A stretch of DNA of 64,000 bases, taken from positions 62,001-126,000 of the forward strand of contig CANRGJ010000002.1 of assembly GCA_947630175.1 (NCBI GenBank), given 5' to 3'. The notes beneath the pieces were generated by a model. It was not told where the DNA came from. It searched no databases and saw nothing but the letters and a program-made list of their open reading frames with translations. Shown here in pieces: positions 17,505 to 26,172 of this stretch (its first letter is position 1; every line of letters starts with the position of its first letter). The stretch is from an uncultured Ruminiclostridium sp. (lineage in GTDB: Bacteria > Bacillota > Clostridia > Oscillospirales > Ruminococcaceae). Made by a program: the position numbers and the translations under genes.

Positions 17505-17533
17505 ATTATACAGTATATTTTGCGGATTGGCAA
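17505..17533 (-). promoter_or_regulatory. SigA promoter of the GTPase-NYN gene
   Basis: On the minus strand TTGCCA (17533-17528) and TATAAT (17510-17505) are separated by 17 nt. The TTG within the -35 box is the only upstream in-frame candidate start, so it cannot be on the transcript. The predicted leader is about 25 nt. Confidence 0.82.
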
Positions 17534-17539
17534 GCAAAA

Positions 17540-17571
17540 AATAAGCAGCCTGTTTTTCAGGCTGCTTATTC
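17540..17571 (-). terminator. Terminator of the large repeat surface protein gene
   Basis: The stem ataagcagcctg/caggctgcttat is followed on minus by a T run. It lies between the surface protein stop and the promoter of the GTPase-NYN gene. Confidence 0.87.
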
Positions 17572-17581
17572 GTTTTATCTT

Positions 17582-20500
17582 TTACTTTCTGTTTTTCTTG
17601 GATATTCCCAGAACGGTAACTGCAAGTGCTGTAACTACAAAAGGAATTACAGGGAGAGTGCTTCCCGTTGCGGGAGGAACGTCGTTATCTGTGGTATCAT
17701 CAGGTTTTGTTGTGTCATCAGGCGGTGTAGCTATCTCATCTTCAACGTAAACCACTGCGTAAGCAGAGAATTTGTCGGTAAGGAATGTGATGGTCGCAGG
17801 GTCGTCGTCGATATCCGCGAGTATTTCCGCCTTGCCGTCGTGTACTCTTACAACAGCGTACGTTTTGCCGCCCAGAAGCGATTCGGGGATTGCTAAGGTT
17901 ATCTTTACCGCCTTTGAAAGCTGGGTTACTATGGTGGCGGTGCTGTCGACGTACTTGGTGATGTCTATTTCAAGATACTGTCCGAGAACGTAATCTTCGC
18001 CAATCAGCTCTTCGGCAAGCTGCTTGTCGCTGTCGGAAACGGAGTCTGTTCCGTCCTTTACGGAAAGAACAACCTTTATGTCCGCACCCTCGTCTCTTGC
18101 CGCCTTGTCTTCATCGGTGAGAACAGCGTCCTCAAAGTCCTTTATATCCTCATCTGTCATTTCAACAGAGGGAGCGTTTTCATCAGTTTCAGGCACAAAT
18201 TCAAGGTCGCCCTGTGTTGCGGGGATAACTTCGCCTTTTTCAAGAGTTTCTCCGCAAACCTCACATACAACGTCGCCTGTGTAGCCGTCCTCGGTAGGAG
18301 TTGCAGGCTTCTCGCCAACAAGCTCTGAGGAGGGTGTGTGATGTCCCGGTGCGGGGATAGCGCGGCTGTCCTTGACTGCGTCGCAGTTCTTGCAGTGAAT
18401 GGATTCGCTGCCGTCGGTAAGGCAGGTCATTTCCTTATCCACCGTGTAGTGGTCTTCCCAGTCGTGTCCGTTTGCCGCAAGTCCCTTGGTCTCGGTAACG
18501 CCGCAGACCTTGCAAATCCTCTGCTGAGTTCCCTCGTCGTCACAGTCAGGGCTTTCTATTGTTTCCCATTCGCCCCAGTCGTGTCCGAGGGCGGGGATAA
18601 CCTCGCTGTCCTTGGTAGCGGAGCAGTTTACGCAGTGGATAGACTGACTGCCCTCTGTGGTGCAGGTGGGTTCTACGTCAACGGTTGCGTGGTCTTCCCA
18701 GGTATGTCCGTTTGCTTCAAGTCCCTTGGTCTCGGTAACGCCGCAGACTTTACAAGTTCTCTGCTGTGTTCCCTCGTCGTCGCAGTCGGGGCTGTCTATT
18801 GTTTCCCATTCGCCCCAGTCGTGTCCGAGGGCGGGGATAACCTCGCTGTCCTTAGTTGCTGAGCAGTTTACGCAGTGGATAGATTGACTTCCCTCTGTGG
18901 TGCAGGTGGGTTCTACGTCAACGGTTGCGTGGTCTTCCCAGGTATGTCCGTTTGCTTCAAGTCCCTTGGTCTCGGTAACGCCGCAGACCTTGCAAGTTCT
19001 CTGCTGTGTTCCCTCGTCGTCGCAGTCGGGGCTTTCAATCGTTTCCCACTCGCCCCAGTCGTGGCCGAGGGCGGGGATAACCTCGCTGTCCTTGGTAGCG
19101 GAGCAGTTTACGCAGTGGATAGACTGGCTGCCCTCTGTGGTGCAGGTTGGTTCTACGTCAACTGTTGCGTGATCTTCCCAGGTATGTCCGTTTGCTTCAA
19201 GTCCCTTGGTCTCGGTAACGCCGCAGACTTTACAAGTTCTCTGCTGTGTTCCTTCGTCGTCACAGTCGGGGCTGTCTATTGTTTCCCATTCGCCCCAGTC
19301 GTGGCCGAGGGCAGGGATAACCTCGCTGTCCTTGGTGGCGGAGCAGTTTACGCAGTGGATAGACTGGCTTCCCTCTGTGGTGCAGGTGGGTGCTACGTCA
19401 ACGGTTGCGTGGTCTTCCCAGGTATGTCCATTTGCTTCAAGTCCCTTGGTTTCGGTAATGCCGCAGACCTTGCAGGTCCTCTGCTGCGTTCCCTCGTCTT
19501 CACAGTCAGGGCTTTCAATTGTTTCCCACTCGCCCCAGTCGTGACCGAGGGCGGGGATAATTTCGCTGTTTTTAGTTGCTGAGCAGTTTACGCAGTGGAT
19601 AGACTGGCTTCCCTCTGTGGTGCAGGTAGGCGCTACGTCAACTGTTGCGTGATCTTCCCATGTATGTCCGTTTGCTTCAAGCCCCTTGGTTTCGGTAACT
19701 CCGCAGACTTTACAAGTCCTCTGCTGTGTTCCCTCGTCGTCGCAGTCAGGGCTTTCTATTGTTTCCCACTCGCCCCAGTCGTGACCGAGGGCGGGGATAA
19801 CCTCGCTGTCCTTGGTAGCGTCGCAGTTTACGCAGTGGATAGACTGGCTGCCCTCTGTGGTGCAGGTGGGAGCCTTGTCTATTGTGTATTCCTCATTCCA
19901 CTTGTGTCCTGACGCCAAAAGTCCTCTTGTCTCGGTGGCGGAGCAAACCTTGCAGATGTGCTGTTCGGTTCCTTCATCGTCGCAATCTGACATCTTGATG
20001 ACAGTCCACTCGCTCCAGTCGTGTCCGAGGGCGGGAATGACCTCGCTGTCCTTGGTAACGCTGCAGTTTACGCAGTGAACGGACTTGCTTCCCTCTGTGG
20101 TGCAGCTGGGCTCAACGTCGACTGTTGCGTGGTCTTCCCAGGTGTGACCGTTTGCTTCAAGTCCTCTGGTTTCGGTAACGCCGCAGACGGTGCAGCTGTG
20201 CTGCTGAGTGCCGCTGTCGTCGCAGTCGGGGCTTGCTACGGTTTCCCATTCGCCCCAGGTGTGACCTGTGGGGGAAACTTCAAATGATACTCTGTGAAGC
20301 TCATCTCTGCAATTCTTGCAGTAGATGACTTCGTCATAGCTGCCGCCTTCGGTGCAGGTGGCTAATTTTTCGTTTTCCTTTATAGCCTCATCATGGCTAT
20401 GTCCCGTTGCGGGAATGTCCTCGCTGACTTTTGCAGTACCACATACTGAACAAAGGATCGATCTGCTGCCGTTAGTGGTGCAGGTAGGTTCTTTAATAAT

Positions 20501-23176
20501 AGTCCAGTCGTCGTTCCACTTGTGGTCGGAATCGGTGGAATCCTTGGTGTCAAGATGTCCGCAGACAGAGCATTTACGCTGCATAACGCCGGAGGAAAGT
20601 TCCTCCCATTCGCCGTAGGTATGACCTAAAGCTGGTACTACCTCAGGATCTTCAAGAACCGTGCCGCAGTCCTTGCAGACATAACAGTGGATAGTATTTC
20701 CGTCGGAGGTGCAGGTAGCAGGACTTTCAATCTCATCTGTGGGTTCGCCGAAATTGTGATCCTTTGCGGGGATAACTGTCTGTTCCTTTGTCTGGTCGCA
20801 GTTTTTGCAGTGAATGGACTGGCTGCCCTCTGAAGTGCAGGTAGGAGCAACGTCAACCGTCACGTGGTCTTCCCAGTCGTGGCCGTTGGGGTTGAGGTTC
20901 TGTGTTTCGGTAAATCCGCATCTGCTGCAGGTCCTCTTCTGACTGCCGCTGTCGTCGCAGTCGGGAGAGTTCACCGTTTCCCAATCCTTCCAGTTATGAC
21001 CGAGAGGGTCGATCGGTCTGATCTCCGCCTGATATTTGCCGCCGCATTCTTTACAGCAGATGAATAAATATTCAAGACCGGACTCGGTGCAGGTAGGATA
21101 TGTGATCTGTTCGGTTATTCTATACCACACTGTATGTCCGCCGTTAAGGGTGACAGTGCGTGTGGCGGTATTTCCCGCCTTGTCGGTGACGGTTATGACA
21201 TAGTCCTCAGGCGTACCTGTGGTGTTCTCTATCTTGTAGCTTGGCTGAAGCTGATTTACAGGTACGATTACATCAGTTGAAACGATAGAGGGTCCTTCCT
21301 CAACGCCAGGATCGCCCTGAGCGTTGCTGTCGAACAAAACTTCATCGTTAACGATGATCTTTGCTACTGCCTCGTCTTTGACGGAAAATTCCACGTCGGC
21401 GCAATATTTGCCGTTTTCGGCTACGCCTGTGATAACAGGGTCGTCAAAGTCTATCACGATACCTGTGGTGCTGGCGTAAGAGGAATTTCCAGCCCCGTCG
21501 GTGACCTTTACGTATATTATAGCCTTTTGCTGAGTTTTCAACTCAATGCTGTCAGTGTATGCTTTCCAATCAACCCCGTTTTTAAGGTCTTCATCAGATA
21601 TTTTTTTATTGCTTATGTAATAAGATATTTTCAGATCGGCTTCGTTATGATCGTCCGTAGCCGTTACGCTTACAGTCTTTTGAGAATTGAAATAAAGGTC
21701 GAAGGTGGGATTCTCGTGGAGAGCGCTCCATTTATGGCTGTCCATAGTTATGGTGATCGTAGGAGCAGTGGCGTCGAGGTATACCGCTTCGTACGTCCTG
21801 TTGCCTGTGCTTCCCTGCGGGATAGTGATAGTTGCAGAGGCTTCGCCTGTGGAATCATCTTCCTGTGAGGAAGTCCAGCCGACGAAGTTATACCCGTCTT
21901 TTTTGGGAGCAGGCAGGGTAATGTCGTTTGAATTGACGTTGTATGTGCCCTTGTATACGTTGTCCTCTTTTTGCCACTTCCCGTCTTCAATCGTTCCGCC
22001 GTTGGTTTCAAGGGTTATGGTGTATTCTATGGGAGTTCTTTCGCTGTAAAGGGAAATGTCTTCGGTTACTGTGTCGCTATCGAAATTCCATTCGCTTGAA
22101 TGGTCCTCGTCCTTAAACCATTTGTCGCCTGAGGAATAACCTTCCTTAGCGTACTCAACCTTGGGAGTGGTCAACTTGTCGCCGCTGTTGGCATAAGCTT
22201 CGGCAACAGTTATATCGCCCAGCATATAGCTTACCTTGAATACTCTGTGTTCGGAGTCAAGTACAGGAACATTGTCTGTTTTCAGATCCTGACTCCAGAC
22301 AACAGTTTCTTTTTTATTATCCTGTCCGTTCTGAAGTCCCCACGCCGCAGAACCGCTTTTCAGTTCTTCCGTGGTAAGACCGTAAACGGTTTCGCTTTTG
22401 CCGCTGAGTATTGCGAGTGAGGTGTGATCCTTGTTGAAATAGCAGTTTTCAACCTTACCTTTTGCGCTGTCAACAAGTCCTGCAATTGCGCCGAAAGCGG
22501 TGCTGCTCTTTACGTTGGCAAAGCAGTTTTTGATATCCTTGTCACAAATACCTGCGATACCGCCCACCAAAAGCGAGCCGAATACGCTTCCGTCGGCTGA
22601 ACAGTTCTCGATCGTGCCGTCGTTTATACCGCAAATAAGTCCGACATAAAAGGCGGTTATGTTGACGTCGCCCTTAACGCTCAGATTTTTTATAACGCCG
22701 TCGTTCTTGCCGAACAGTCCGAAGGTGTACAGACGTCCTTTGCCGAACATATCGTTGTTGTTTATTTTTAATCCTGATATTATGTGTCCCTGTCCGTCAA
22801 AAACGCCTTTGAAGGATATAGTTTTTGACGAGCCAGACGAGCTTGATGTGGAATAAAAACCGTTTGAGTTTCTGCCGATAGGATACCAGACGGTTTCACT
22901 GTCCAGCGTGATATCCTGAGTCAGCTGAAAATGAGCCGATGAATATGTACCGTCGGTATCGCTGTTGATAGCGTCCCTCATATTTGCAAGGTCGTCCGAT
23001 GTGCTTATGAGATATGGACTGTCCGCTGTTCCTTGGCCAGTCAGTGAGAATGTAAAATTCTCCTCTGCGGCAGCTTCGGCATGATGCGTCAGACTGCCTG
23101 CGGGGATAGCAGCAAGCGCTAACGCTGAGGCCGTGATAATGCTAATGATACGTTTAAACTTGTTGCCTGATAACAT
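17582..23176 (-). CDS. Large secreted, wall-anchored repeat protein with Cys/His-rich GHxW modules
   Basis: 1864 residues. Signal peptide 1-36 (basic start, hydrophobic core, HAEAAA cleavage region). Residues about 45-270 are GLUG-like repeats (KNLSVKGDVNI, IENCSADGSVFG, GGIAGI). Next come a Listeria-Bacteroides-type beta repeat (about 380-450, YTITLETNGGTIEDG), Ig-like domains (450-690), and about 24 modules starting GHxW or DHxW and holding Cys-x8/9-Cys-x2-Cys (about 690-1650). A beta-rich domain (KAVKITLAIPESLLGG) follows. The tail is PPATGS plus a hydrophobic helix and SKKNRK, a likely non-canonical sortase signal. An adhesin or structural stalk is probable; the partner is unknown. AGGAG precedes the ATG. 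Confidence 0.85.
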   Translation of the reverse strand: MLSGNKFKRIISIITASALALAAIPAGSLTHHAEAAAEENFTFSLTGQGTADSPYLISTSDDLANMRDAINSDTDGTYSSAHFQLTQDITLDSETVWYPIGRNSNGFYSTSSSSGSSKTISFKGVFDGQGHIISGLKINNNDMFGKGRLYTFGLFGKNDGVIKNLSVKGDVNITAFYVGLICGINDGTIENCSADGSVFGSLLVGGIAGICDKDIKNCFANVKSSTAFGAIAGLVDSAKGKVENCYFNKDHTSLAILSGKSETVYGLTTEELKSGSAAWGLQNGQDNKKETVVWSQDLKTDNVPVLDSEHRVFKVSYMLGDITVAEAYANSGDKLTTPKVEYAKEGYSSGDKWFKDEDHSSEWNFDSDTVTEDISLYSERTPIEYTITLETNGGTIEDGKWQKEDNVYKGTYNVNSNDITLPAPKKDGYNFVGWTSSQEDDSTGEASATITIPQGSTGNRTYEAVYLDATAPTITITMDSHKWSALHENPTFDLYFNSQKTVSVTATDDHNEADLKISYYISNKKISDEDLKNGVDWKAYTDSIELKTQQKAIIYVKVTDGAGNSSYASTTGIVIDFDDPVITGVAENGKYCADVEFSVKDEAVAKIIVNDEVLFDSNAQGDPGVEEGPSIVSTDVIVPVNQLQPSYKIENTTGTPEDYVITVTDKAGNTATRTVTLNGGHTVWYRITEQITYPTCTESGLEYLFICCKECGGKYQAEIRPIDPLGHNWKDWETVNSPDCDDSGSQKRTCSRCGFTETQNLNPNGHDWEDHVTVDVAPTCTSEGSQSIHCKNCDQTKEQTVIPAKDHNFGEPTDEIESPATCTSDGNTIHCYVCKDCGTVLEDPEVVPALGHTYGEWEELSSGVMQRKCSVCGHLDTKDSTDSDHKWNDDWTIIKEPTCTTNGSRSILCSVCGTAKVSEDIPATGHSHDEAIKENEKLATCTEGGSYDEVIYCKNCRDELHRVSFEVSPTGHTWGEWETVASPDCDDSGTQQHSCTVCGVTETRGLEANGHTWEDHATVDVEPSCTTEGSKSVHCVNCSVTKDSEVIPALGHDWSEWTVIKMSDCDDEGTEQHICKVCSATETRGLLASGHKWNEEYTIDKAPTCTTEGSQSIHCVNCDATKDSEVIPALGHDWGEWETIESPDCDDEGTQQRTCKVCGVTETKGLEANGHTWEDHATVDVAPTCTTEGSQSIHCVNCSATKNSEIIPALGHDWGEWETIESPDCEDEGTQQRTCKVCGITETKGLEANGHTWEDHATVDVAPTCTTEGSQSIHCVNCSATKDSEVIPALGHDWGEWETIDSPDCDDEGTQQRTCKVCGVTETKGLEANGHTWEDHATVDVEPTCTTEGSQSIHCVNCSATKDSEVIPALGHDWGEWETIESPDCDDEGTQQRTCKVCGVTETKGLEANGHTWEDHATVDVEPTCTTEGSQSIHCVNCSATKDSEVIPALGHDWGEWETIDSPDCDDEGTQQRTCKVCGVTETKGLEANGHTWEDHATVDVEPTCTTEGSQSIHCVNCSATKDSEVIPALGHDWGEWETIESPDCDDEGTQQRICKVCGVTETKGLAANGHDWEDHYTVDKEMTCLTDGSESIHCKNCDAVKDSRAIPAPGHHTPSSELVGEKPATPTEDGYTGDVVCEVCGETLEKGEVIPATQGDLEFVPETDENAPSVEMTDEDIKDFEDAVLTDEDKAARDEGADIKVVLSVKDGTDSVSDSDKQLAEELIGEDYVLGQYLEIDITKYVDSTATIVTQLSKAVKITLAIPESLLGGKTYAVVRVHDGKAEILADIDDDPATITFLTDKFSAYAVVYVEDEIATPPDDTTKPDDTTDNDVPPATGSTLPVIPFVVTALAVTVLGISKKNRK
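18210..21140 (-). repeat. Array of about 24 GHxW/C-C-C modules, core units near-identical at 240 bp period
   Basis: Two alternating module types, GHDWGEWETIxSPDC... (39 aa) and GHTWEDHATVDVxPTC... (41 aa), form an 80-residue unit. Between about 18430 and 19900 the 240-bp units are almost identical at the DNA level, for example the recurring cgcagtggatagact at 240-base steps. Outer modules are more divergent. Each module offers three Cys and at least one His. Confidence 0.9.
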
Positions 23177-23210
23177 CTTGTTCCGTCTCCTTTTTCTTTA
23201 TTACAGCAGA

Positions 23211-23235
23211 GCGCTGAAACCCTTTATTTCAGCGC
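23211..23235 (-). promoter_or_regulatory. Hairpin in the leader of the surface protein gene
   Basis: A perfect 9-bp stem (gcgctgaaa/tttcagcgc) with a 7-nt loop lies between the promoter and the ribosome binding site, with no T run after it. It may stabilise the mRNA or bind a regulator. Confidence 0.5.
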
Positions 23236-23250
23236 ATTTGCCGCTGATTG

Positions 23251-23279
23251 ATTATAACATTTTTAAGGCGCTTTGTCAA
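23251..23279 (-). promoter_or_regulatory. Consensus SigA promoter of the surface protein gene
   Basis: On the minus strand TTGACA (23279-23274) and TATAAT (23256-23251) are separated by exactly 17 nt. The leader is about 70 nt. Confidence 0.87.
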
Positions 23280-23285
23280 TAGGAA

Positions 23286-23318
23286 AAGCGGCTGAAAATG
23301 AAAATTCAGCCGCCTTTT
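23286..23318. terminator. Bidirectional terminator after the hydrogenase-associated operon
   Basis: The stem gcggctgaa/ttcagccgc has T/A-rich flanks on both sides. It lies directly before the surface protein promoter and downstream of the PHP gene. Confidence 0.8.
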
Positions 23319-23372
23319 TTACGTTTTTATATTTACTGTCACAGATTATGTCATCAAAGTGTAATTTTTGCA

Positions 23373-24089
23373 CTATATTTTTGACAGCGCCGACAAAATT
23401 CCCTTTGCGTCAGCGGTCTCCACCTCTATCTTGTTGTTGGGGAGGGAAATGTTCTCCAGCATATGCGCATCGGAATCGAAGATCACCCTGCAATCGCCTA
23501 TGTAGGGGTATTTTGCCGTGAGATTTTCCACCGCCTCGGGGTACTTTATCTCCACGCAGTCAAAGCCTGCGTCGGGGGGAACGTCGCCCAGCGTGTTTAT
23601 CAGGCTGAACGCCTTGCGGTCGATATGGGCGGGTATCATTATCCCGCCGTAGCTTTTCACCAGCGGCTTTACCGAATAAAAATCAATGTCAGTGGCGTTG
23701 ATAAGGCAGATGTCCTCAACGGCTACGGTTTCGTCCTCTGTGTTTTTCACAAGCTGGTTGCCGTATATCTCAGGCTTGTTTTTTATGGGCATTATGCGTT
23801 CGTGAACGTACTTGTCAAACTCCATGGCGTTGTCCAGGGCGGGAAACAGGCACAGGACGTGTATTTCCTCTTGCGTAGTAAGCTCCATTCCCGCTATGGG
23901 TATCAGCTCCGCCGCCTTTGCCGCTTCAAAAAATGCTGGGCAGTTTTTGCAGGAATTGTGGTCGGTGAGCGCCGCCGTGTCAAGTCCCAGCATTTTCGCA
24001 AGCATTGCGATGTTCACGGGGGTGGATTCGTCGTCGCCGCAGGGGGACAGGCAGGAGTGTATGTGAAAATCATAGAATAACTCAGGCAT
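23373..24089 (-). CDS. PHP-domain metallophosphoesterase
   Basis: A 238-residue PHP-family protein. The metal-binding motifs are all present: HIHSCLSPCGDD near 9-18, LTDHNSC near 41, GMELTT near 66, HIDR near 154 and DSDAH near 206. Such proteins hydrolyse phosphoesters or nucleotides with a trinuclear metal site. The ATG overlaps the DRTGG gene stop (ATGCCTGA), so translation is coupled. It is the last gene of the sensory hydrogenase cluster. PHP proteins recur beside such hydrogenases in Clostridia, but their substrate there is not known. Confidence 0.88.
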   Translation of the reverse strand: MPELFYDFHIHSCLSPCGDDESTPVNIAMLAKMLGLDTAALTDHNSCKNCPAFFEAAKAAELIPIAGMELTTQEEIHVLCLFPALDNAMEFDKYVHERIMPIKNKPEIYGNQLVKNTEDETVAVEDICLINATDIDFYSVKPLVKSYGGIMIPAHIDRKAFSLINTLGDVPPDAGFDCVEIKYPEAVENLTAKYPYIGDCRVIFDSDAHMLENISLPNNKIEVETADAKGILSALSKI

Positions 24090-24408
24090 TTTCCTTCACC
24101 AGAAGCGCCGCCTCAAACACGGGCAGGTCGGTTTTCAGAACGTTTATTCCCTGCGCCTTTGCCTTTTGCAGCATTACCTCGTCTGCCGCCGCACCCTCAG
24201 CAAGTATGACGCAGCTCATATCCGCAAGGGACGCCACCGCCGCGGCGTTGACGTTTCCCATCACGGTGACCCACGCGCAGGAGGCGGGGGCTCTGCTCAT
24301 AACTATGCTAAGCAGGTCACAGCAGTAAATTTTTTCTATCTCTCTTGACAGGTCGCCTTCAACAAGGAGCTGAAAGCCGCTTTTGTCAAGCAGTTCCTTG
24401 ACTGTCAT
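24082..24408 (-). CDS. DRTGG-domain protein, second copy in the hydrogenase cluster
   Basis: A 108-residue single-domain protein of DRTGG type. The alternating strands and helices (VMSRAPASCAWVTVMGNVNAAAVASLADMSCVIL ... VLKTDLPVFEAALLV) parallel the other copy at 26169. The family is a ligand-binding-like fold found alone or attached to CBS or phosphotransacetylase domains. Having two copies flank the hydrogenase suggests they act as sensor or adaptor subunits; this is inferred. Confidence 0.78.
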   Translation of the reverse strand: MTVKELLDKSGFQLLVEGDLSREIEKIYCCDLLSIVMSRAPASCAWVTVMGNVNAAAVASLADMSCVILAEGAAADEVMLQKAKAQGINVLKTDLPVFEAALLVKENA

Positions 24409-24425
24409 AAATTTCTTTCCTTTCG

Positions 24426-25718
24426 TCAGCTGTCTATTCCACTCAATTCGCCTGAAAATTCGTGGAGGAATTTTCTCAGAATATGTATGCAGTCCTTTTC
24501 CTTTGCCTTGCCTTGGGCTACGTCCTCCGCAAAGGCACGGCAGGTGGGCGCTCCGCAGCAGCCGCAGTCAAGCCCGGGCAGCTTTGCGGTAAGCTCGTCT
24601 ACCTTTTGCATTATGCTTATGGATTCCTCAAGGCTGCTGCCCAGCTTGAACACGGGCATATACTGTATCTTTTCCTCCAAAAAGGCTTTGGGCGGTACTT
24701 CTCCGCCTAAATGAGAGCCTGAAACGGGAAGGTATTTTCTCAGCACGTTCAGCTTTACCTTTGCGAGATAGGGATTTTCCACCGCAAGAACTCCCCCCAC
24801 ACAGCCGCCTGAGCAGGCGTTAAGCTCAATAAAGGCAAGGTTCTGCAGCTTGTCGTCCTCAAGGTCCTCAAGCACTCTCAGCACGTTTTCGATACCGTCG
24901 GCGGAAAGGTAGTTGTCACGGAGTATTCCTCCCGCTTCGCCGCCGCTTCTGCCCCAGCTGACGCCGATCTTCCCCGCCTCGGGCTCGCCCTTGTAGCTGC
25001 TTTCGTCGCCGTTTTTGTAAACGTCCTTCATCAGCGGGAGCAGCTTGGGGTATATCTCGCTCATGGCGATAACGCCGTCTATCTCGCTTTTGCTGTTGGC
25101 GAGAGGGCTGTTTATGGCGGTGACCTTTGCGGGACAGGGAGTGATGAAGATAACGCCTATCTTCTCGCTGGGAAGTCCCGTTTCCTTCATAGCCTTTTCC
25201 CTTGCCATAGCCGCCGCAAGCTCCACGGGGGCGTTCAGCGGGGATATTTTATCTATAAGATTGGGAAAACGAACTCGTATAAGCCTTACGATAGAGGGAC
25301 AGGCGGAGGAGATTAGGGGAAGCTCCACCTTGTTTTCAGCTATCAGCTTTCGTGTCATCTCAGAAACCATTTCAGCCGCCGCCGCTACCTCAAAGACTGC
25401 GTCAAAGCCAAATTTCAAAAGCGCCGCCAGAACGATGCTCTTGTCGTCAAGATTGTTGAACTGAGCGTACAGTGACGGCGGGGGCAGGACTATCTTGTAC
25501 TCGTATTTGTCCATTACGCTTATGGGGTCGTAAATGGCTTTTTTGGCGTGATGAGGACATATCCTTATACATTCGCCGCAGTCTATGCAAAATTCTTTAG
25601 TTATGCTCGCCTTGCCGCCTCTTACTCTTATCGCCTGCGTGGGACAGCGCTTCAGGCAGTTTATACAGCCCATACAAAGGTCGGGGTCAAGGTTTACCGA
25701 GTGGAAAAAGGTATCCAT
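24426..25718 (-). CDS. [FeFe] hydrogenase-like protein, sensory/regulatory type
   Basis: 430 residues. The N-terminus has two [4Fe-4S] motifs (CMGCINCLKRCP and CIDCGECIRICP). The H-cluster domain follows, with variant signatures: SSACPSIVRLI where catalytic group A has TSCCPGW, TPCPAKVTA where it has MPCxAKK, and NACSGGCVGG for the third. The C-terminus carries a Fes-type four-Cys motif, LDCGCCGAPTCRAF ... KDC. The order of cofactors and the flanking DRTGG, HATPase and PHP genes match the putative H2-sensing hydrogenases of Clostridia and ruminococci. Substituted L1/L2 residues argue for sensing or slow catalysis, not bulk H2 production. Confidence 0.86.
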   Translation of the reverse strand: MDTFFHSVNLDPDLCMGCINCLKRCPTQAIRVRGGKASITKEFCIDCGECIRICPHHAKKAIYDPISVMDKYEYKIVLPPPSLYAQFNNLDDKSIVLAALLKFGFDAVFEVAAAAEMVSEMTRKLIAENKVELPLISSACPSIVRLIRVRFPNLIDKISPLNAPVELAAAMAREKAMKETGLPSEKIGVIFITPCPAKVTAINSPLANSKSEIDGVIAMSEIYPKLLPLMKDVYKNGDESSYKGEPEAGKIGVSWGRSGGEAGGILRDNYLSADGIENVLRVLEDLEDDKLQNLAFIELNACSGGCVGGVLAVENPYLAKVKLNVLRKYLPVSGSHLGGEVPPKAFLEEKIQYMPVFKLGSSLEESISIMQKVDELTAKLPGLDCGCCGAPTCRAFAEDVAQGKAKEKDCIHILRKFLHEFSGELSGIDS

Positions 25719-25749
25719 ATAATCACCCTTTCTCTCTTGGTCTCAGCGT

Positions 25750-26172
25750 TCAGGAGAGGTTGAACTCCATAGTGACGGTGGTGCCTTTTCCTACCTCGGA
25801 CTGAACGTCGATATTATCAGAGTATTTTTTCATATTGGGAAGTCCCATACCTGCGCCAAATCCCAGCGAACGCACGTCGTCAGGCGCGGTGGTATAGCCC
25901 TCCTGCATTGCCAGCGCCACGTCGGGAATACCCTTGCCTGTATCGGATATGACTATGGTTATCTTCTGGGAATCTATGGTGACGGCTATCTTTCCGCCGC
26001 CGCCGTGAATGACGCAGTTTATCTCTCCCTCGTAGGTGGCTATCGCCACGTTTCTCACAACGTTGGGAGCAATTCCTATCTGCTTCAGTTTATTTTTTAT
26101 GGCGGAGCTTGCTTCACCAGCTCTGGTGAAGTCCTCCCCCGAAACCTCATAATTCAGAACTATCGGAGTCAT
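25750..26172 (-). CDS. RsbW-like HATPase (anti-sigma-factor-type ATP-binding protein)
   Basis: A 140-residue GHKL ATPase domain without a dimerisation or phospho-acceptor domain. It shows the N-box ATYEGEINCVIH, the G1 box DTGKGIPD and the G2 box GFGAGMGLPNMK. It resembles RsbW/SpoIIAB serine kinases. I start it at the ATG at 26172, which overlaps the upstream stop (ATGA); the longer frame has no support. Position between a DRTGG gene and the hydrogenase makes it a plausible output of H2 or redox sensing, with an unknown protein target. Confidence 0.85.
   Translation of the reverse strand: MTPIVLNYEVSGEDFTRAGEASSAIKNKLKQIGIAPNVVRNVAIATYEGEINCVIHGGGGKIAVTIDSQKITIVISDTGKGIPDVALAMQEGYTTAPDDVRSLGFGAGMGLPNMKKYSDNIDVQSEVGKGTTVTMEFNLS

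Noticed and set aside
16874-17896. A 340-codon plus-strand frame
   Set aside because: It covers the G domain of the GTPase gene, a terminator and a promoter, and reaches into the surface protein gene; no recognisable motif.
18338-19912. Long plus-strand open frames rich in Val, Cys and Gly over the surface protein repeats
   Set aside because: They are antisense shadows created by the repeated codons of the minus-strand array; they have no ribosome binding sites of their own and repeat with the 240-bp unit.
18210-21140. CRISPR array
   Set aside because: The periodic repeat is 240 bp, coding, and without spacers; it encodes protein modules.
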